The notes under the pieces are model-generated. The model worked only from the letters and a program-made list of their open reading frames with translations. It was not told the origin of the DNA and searched no databases. A DNA stretch of 64,000 bases from Epibacterium ulvae (GTDB lineage Bacteria > Pseudomonadota > Alphaproteobacteria > Rhodobacterales > Rhodobacteraceae), in NCBI RefSeq assembly GCF_900102795.1, contig NZ_FMWG01000005.1, positions 186,001 to 250,000 on the forward strand. The letters are read 5' to 3'. Positions 61,226 to 64,000 of this stretch are shown piece by piece (the stretch's first letter is position 1; each line of letters opens with the position of its first letter). Both the position numbers and the translations under genes were made by a program.

Positions 61226-61571
61226 GCGATAGCCCGCGATATGATCGGGACTTTCCTTCGGGCGATGTCGCGGGTGGATAACAATGTGGCGGATTAGAGG
61301 CTAATAGCAGTATCCAGACATTTAGTGCCAGCTCCAGCTTGGCCAACGCCAATGTTTCAACTGATGCTTTCTACACCACCTTAAGCGCACTTTGAGTTTG
61401 GGAAGCGGATGTAACGCTTGCGATACAAAACATCCATTAAGCTATGCTGTGATCAATAGTTTTGCATCGGTAAATGGACAAAACTTGCGCTATTGACTCG
61501 TCAAATTCCTTTCGTCATTCTCTATATCAATACAAACGTGCTGAAATAAAGAACGTAAGCAAGGAGGTAAT

Positions 61572-62606
61572 ATGCTTAAAAAGGTAGTAAAGGCCGGTAT
61601 TGTGATCACCGCCATGGCGGCAGCCCCCACATTAGCATCAGCTGAAAGCGCAACCGTGAAGCAGATCCAGGAACGCGGTACGTTGCTGTGTTCCGGTCAT
61701 AACGGCAGCTATTTCGGGTTTGTCGAGGTGAATGACAAAAACGAATGGAAAGGCCTAGACATCGATCTCTGTCGGGCCCTCACGACTGCCATCCTGGGTG
61801 ACCCTGAAAAGTCTCAGATTGTTCCACTCAGCTGGGCACAGCGGTTCCCAGCTCTGCAGTCTGGTGACGTGGACATTATCATTAAAGCAACGGGCTGGAC
61901 CATGGGCCGAGATACCGAGCTGGGTCTACAGTTCTCTGTGCCATATTTCTTTGGTGGCACGCAGTTCATGGCACATGGTGACCTTGGCGTCACAAACGCG
62001 AAAGATCTGGAAGGCGGCACCATGTGTGTCGAAGCGGGCACCACGCTTGAACGTCTGGCCGCGAACTATATGCAAACCATTGGCACCAACGTAAGCATGG
62101 TAAGCTATGAAAAAGCGTCCGAGCTTCGGGCTGCTTATCTGGCAAACCGTTGTGATGCATTTGTCGGTTGGGGACCGAACCTAGCGGTTCTTCGCGCCAC
62201 AGAAATCGAAAATCCAGATGCTCATGTTATTCTGGATGATAAACTTTCCTCTGAACCAATCGCTGCAGCGATGCGCCAAGGCGATGAAGACTTTGTTGAT
62301 GTGGTGAACTGGATGCTGGCTGCACTGATGATTGCCGAAGAAGAAGGTATCACCAGCGCAAATGTTGAAGAGATGACCGCAAACCCACCAAATCCACGTG
62401 TCGCACGCCTGCTGGGTGTTGATCCCGGCATGGGGGAGCGCCTAGGCCTGCGGGATAGCTGGGCTGCTGAAATGATTGCAGCGATGGGCAACATGGAAGA
62501 GATCTACCATCGCAATCTTGGGGACAATAGCCCTTACAAATTGGATCGCGGCTTGAACAATCTTTGGAGCCACGGCGGCGTTCTTTACGCGCCAATTCTA
62601 GACTAA
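61572..62606 (+). CDS. aapJ: General L-amino acid ABC transporter substrate-binding protein
   Basis: A 344-residue family 3 binding protein of the AapJ/BztA group. Signal peptide MLKKVVKAGIVITAMAAAPTLASAES, cut near residue 25. Key segments are RGTLLCSGHNGSYFGFVEV near 37-55, GLDIDLCRALTTAILGD near 63, GWTMGRDTELGLQFSVPYFFGGTQFM near 108, and YLANRCDAFVGWGPNLAVLRA near 190. aaggagg lies just before the ATG. It heads an operon with aapQ and aapM. Confidence 0.95.
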   Translation: MLKKVVKAGIVITAMAAAPTLASAESATVKQIQERGTLLCSGHNGSYFGFVEVNDKNEWKGLDIDLCRALTTAILGDPEKSQIVPLSWAQRFPALQSGDVDIIIKATGWTMGRDTELGLQFSVPYFFGGTQFMAHGDLGVTNAKDLEGGTMCVEAGTTLERLAANYMQTIGTNVSMVSYEKASELRAAYLANRCDAFVGWGPNLAVLRATEIENPDAHVILDDKLSSEPIAAAMRQGDEDFVDVVNWMLAALMIAEEEGITSANVEEMTANPPNPRVARLLGVDPGMGERLGLRDSWAAEMIAAMGNMEEIYHRNLGDNSPYKLDRGLNNLWSHGGVLYAPILD

Positions 62607-62621
62607 TCTCCCTCAAAACAT

Positions 62622-62656
62622 GGACTGCCTTCTATCGAAGAGGGCGGTCTTTTTTG
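62622..62656 (+). terminator. Terminator-like hairpin between aapJ and aapQ
   Basis: gactgcct pairs with gggcggtc around an 11-base loop, followed by a six-base T-run (62650-62655). It lies 19 bases after the aapJ stop and inside the same operon, so it should limit aapQ and aapM relative to aapJ. Confidence 0.75.
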
Positions 62657-62673
62657 TACCCAAAGGCACGAAC

Positions 62674-63807
62674 ATGCAAGTTGAAGAACTTAGAGCACGG
62701 GCCGCTCGACGAAAGTTTGCCATTCAAGCACTTTTAATCGTCGGTGTGATCGTCATCATCTGGAGCGCGATAGCAAGCGCTCGGATCAATCTGACTGCGC
62801 TTGGAATCACCAGCGGGTTTGGTTTTCTAGAACGTTCGACAGGTTGGTCTTATTCCTTTTCTCTAATCGAACGTGATATCAACGATACCTATACGAAAAC
62901 GCTTTGGATAGGGTTTCAGAATTCTGTCTTTGTAGGCTTTATCTCAATTGTACTGTCTACAGTTCTTGGCTTTGCGATCGGCACTGCGCGGGATGCGTAT
63001 AACCTATCTATCAAAGCCGCTGCGACAACATTTGTGCAGATTTTTCGAAACATCCCTCTGATCCTACAAGTGGTTTTTTGGTACGCAATTTTGATTCACA
63101 TGCCGGGGCCACGACAAGCGATTTCAGTCGGAGAGCTTGCCTTTATCTCTAATCGTGGGGTCATGCTTCCGGGCTTGAACGTCACCTCTAGCATCGCAGT
63201 TGGCATGATTGCATTTAGTGTCTTGCTCTTTATTGCCCTGACAATATCTAAAGCGACCTTTGGAAAAAAACTGATCCTGTGGTTCTCTGGCTCAATCCTA
63301 GCGCTCATTTTAGCAGGTGTACTGTTCACACCTGAAGGCGAAAGCATCCTGTCAATTCCTACACTCAAAGGGCTTCGTTTTGTCGGAGGCATTACTGTAT
63401 CCATAGAACTGGTCGCCATGATTGTCTCTATTGTTCTCTATGGCTCTGCCTATATCGCAGAAGTCGTTCGAGGTGGCCTGCAAGAGGTGCCCAAAGGATT
63501 GATTGAAGCTGGCCAAGCCATTGGCCTCCCTCAAAGAGCTATATGGTCTAGAATAAAAATGCCTATGGCGCTGCGCACCATTATCCCGCCGCTTGGGAAC
63601 CAATGGATTTTTATCATGAAAGCAACAACGATAGGCGTGGCCATTGGCTTTTCTGATCTCTTCTACATCGTTTCAACATCGATCACCCAATCGGGGCAAA
63701 CTCTGGAATTGATCGCGCTGTTGATGGGAGCCTTTCTAACAGTGAACTATCTCATCGCACAGCTGACGAATTGGCTGAATGCAAGCTTGAAACTGAAAGG
63801 ACATTGA
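62674..63807 (+). CDS. aapQ: General L-amino acid ABC transporter permease AapQ
   Basis: A 377-residue inner-membrane permease of the AapQ/BztB group. It has an N-terminal span (FAIQALLIVGVIVIIWSAIASARINL near residues 14-39), a long loop with the FGFLERSTGWSYSFSLIERDINDTY segment near 46, and the conserved permease core AVFRN-like FVQIFRNIPLILQVVFWYAILIH near 120-142. The ATPase-contact loop is VRGGLQEVPKGLIEAGQAIGLPQRAIW near 264-290. The start at 62674 is preferred; the longer frame reads through the terminator hairpin. It is one base from aapM. Confidence 0.93.
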   Translation: MQVEELRARAARRKFAIQALLIVGVIVIIWSAIASARINLTALGITSGFGFLERSTGWSYSFSLIERDINDTYTKTLWIGFQNSVFVGFISIVLSTVLGFAIGTARDAYNLSIKAAATTFVQIFRNIPLILQVVFWYAILIHMPGPRQAISVGELAFISNRGVMLPGLNVTSSIAVGMIAFSVLLFIALTISKATFGKKLILWFSGSILALILAGVLFTPEGESILSIPTLKGLRFVGGITVSIELVAMIVSIVLYGSAYIAEVVRGGLQEVPKGLIEAGQAIGLPQRAIWSRIKMPMALRTIIPPLGNQWIFIMKATTIGVAIGFSDLFYIVSTSITQSGQTLELIALLMGAFLTVNYLIAQLTNWLNASLKLKGH

Positions 63808-63808
63808 T

Positions 63809-64000
63809 ATGGCTGATGTTTCGTCTATAGCCCCAACAGGGTCTCGTATCGATTGGGCTAAGCTGCGTCGGCGGACCATTGCGACCCCCAAAGACACGGC
63901 AATCACGGTGTTTGTCGCAATCATTATGGGCTGGCTGGTTTGGCTGGCGCTGGACTGGGCAATCTTTAAAGCGGTTTGGTCAGCGGACAACGTAGACCAG
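63809..64000 (+). CDS. aapM: General L-amino acid ABC transporter permease AapM (partial)
   Basis: The first 64 codons of the second permease, cut off by the window edge. MADVSSIAPTGSRIDWAKLRRRTIATPKDTAITVFVAIIMGWLVWLALDWAIFKAV shows the cytoplasmic start and first span typical of AapM/BztC. It begins one base after the aapQ stop. Confidence 0.88.
   Translation, partial: MADVSSIAPTGSRIDWAKLRRRTIATPKDTAITVFVAIIMGWLVWLALDWAIFKAVWSADNVDQ

Noticed and set aside
1-64000. CRISPR array, prophage or genomic island with integrase
   Set aside because: No regularly spaced repeats, no integrase next to the tRNAs and no phage structural genes were found.

Overview
This window looks like a chromosome segment of a marine alphaproteobacterium of the family Rhodobacteraceae (Roseobacter group), with roughly 50% G+C. 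The evidence is the gene content: BioR-type operators ahead of a bioBFDAGC operon, an Aap/Bzt amino-acid transporter, a fused two-domain betaine permease, the rpoD-dnaG pair, hom-glpX-recJ, MmcB, DUF6324, and a tRNA-His without an encoded G-1. No prophage, CRISPR array or intact transposon was seen. Homology calls are from memory of family motifs; no search was run.

Layout. 1-450: a duplicated tRNA-Gly(GCC). 0.5-8.6 kb: a class III aminotransferase, then histidine genes in broken order (hisB-hisH, hisA, hisF-hisE) separated by small genes (WGR, DUF6653, DUF302, DUF2867), with a possible structured leader before hisB and a decayed reverse-strand frame after hisH. 8.8-11.4 kb: YHS protein, a zinc-ribbon protein with no ordinary start codon, rlmB, tRNA-Tyr with a 45-nt palindrome at its CCA end, and DUF2478. 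11.4-15.5 kb: proX-proV-proW osmolyte uptake on the minus strand. 15.7-21.3 kb: a compact biotin operon with two BioR boxes. 21.4-23.1 kb: fructokinase and D-lyxose/D-mannose isomerase. 23.1-25.3 kb: a large acidic protein with a duplicated domain.

25.6-28.6 kb: a cobalamin riboswitch, a hairpin that buries a strong Shine-Dalgarno, an unannotated 42-residue membrane peptide, and a three-gene A-1 type metal ABC transporter. This is the most interesting unit in the window and is probably cobalt uptake under B12 control. 28.7-30.4 kb: tRNA-His, DUF6324, mmcB, a gene-poor stretch and a 47-residue small protein. 30.5-39.8 kb: nrdR-ribD and ribE-ribB-ribH-nusB on the minus strand, with three capsule genes (kpsS, a Wza/KpsD-like lipoprotein, kpsC) on the plus strand between ribD and ribE. 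RibB carries a decayed GTP cyclohydrolase II domain.

39.9-48.6 kb: YjbQ, several small unknowns, an HlyU-like protein, rpoD, dnaG and glutamate dehydrogenase. 48.9-51.8 kb: TadG-like vWA protein and two TadE-like pseudopilins. 51.8-58.8 kb: PH-like membrane protein, pirin, TetR with a palindromic operator, lipoprotein, then hom (with a possible structured leader), glpX and recJ. 58.9-59.3 kb: duplicated tRNA-Glu. 59.5-60.9 kb: an unusual Pro/Gln-rich protein with two near-identical 49-residue repeats. 60.9-61.2 kb: a decayed IS5-family transposase. 61.6-64.0 kb: aapJ, aapQ and the start of aapM.
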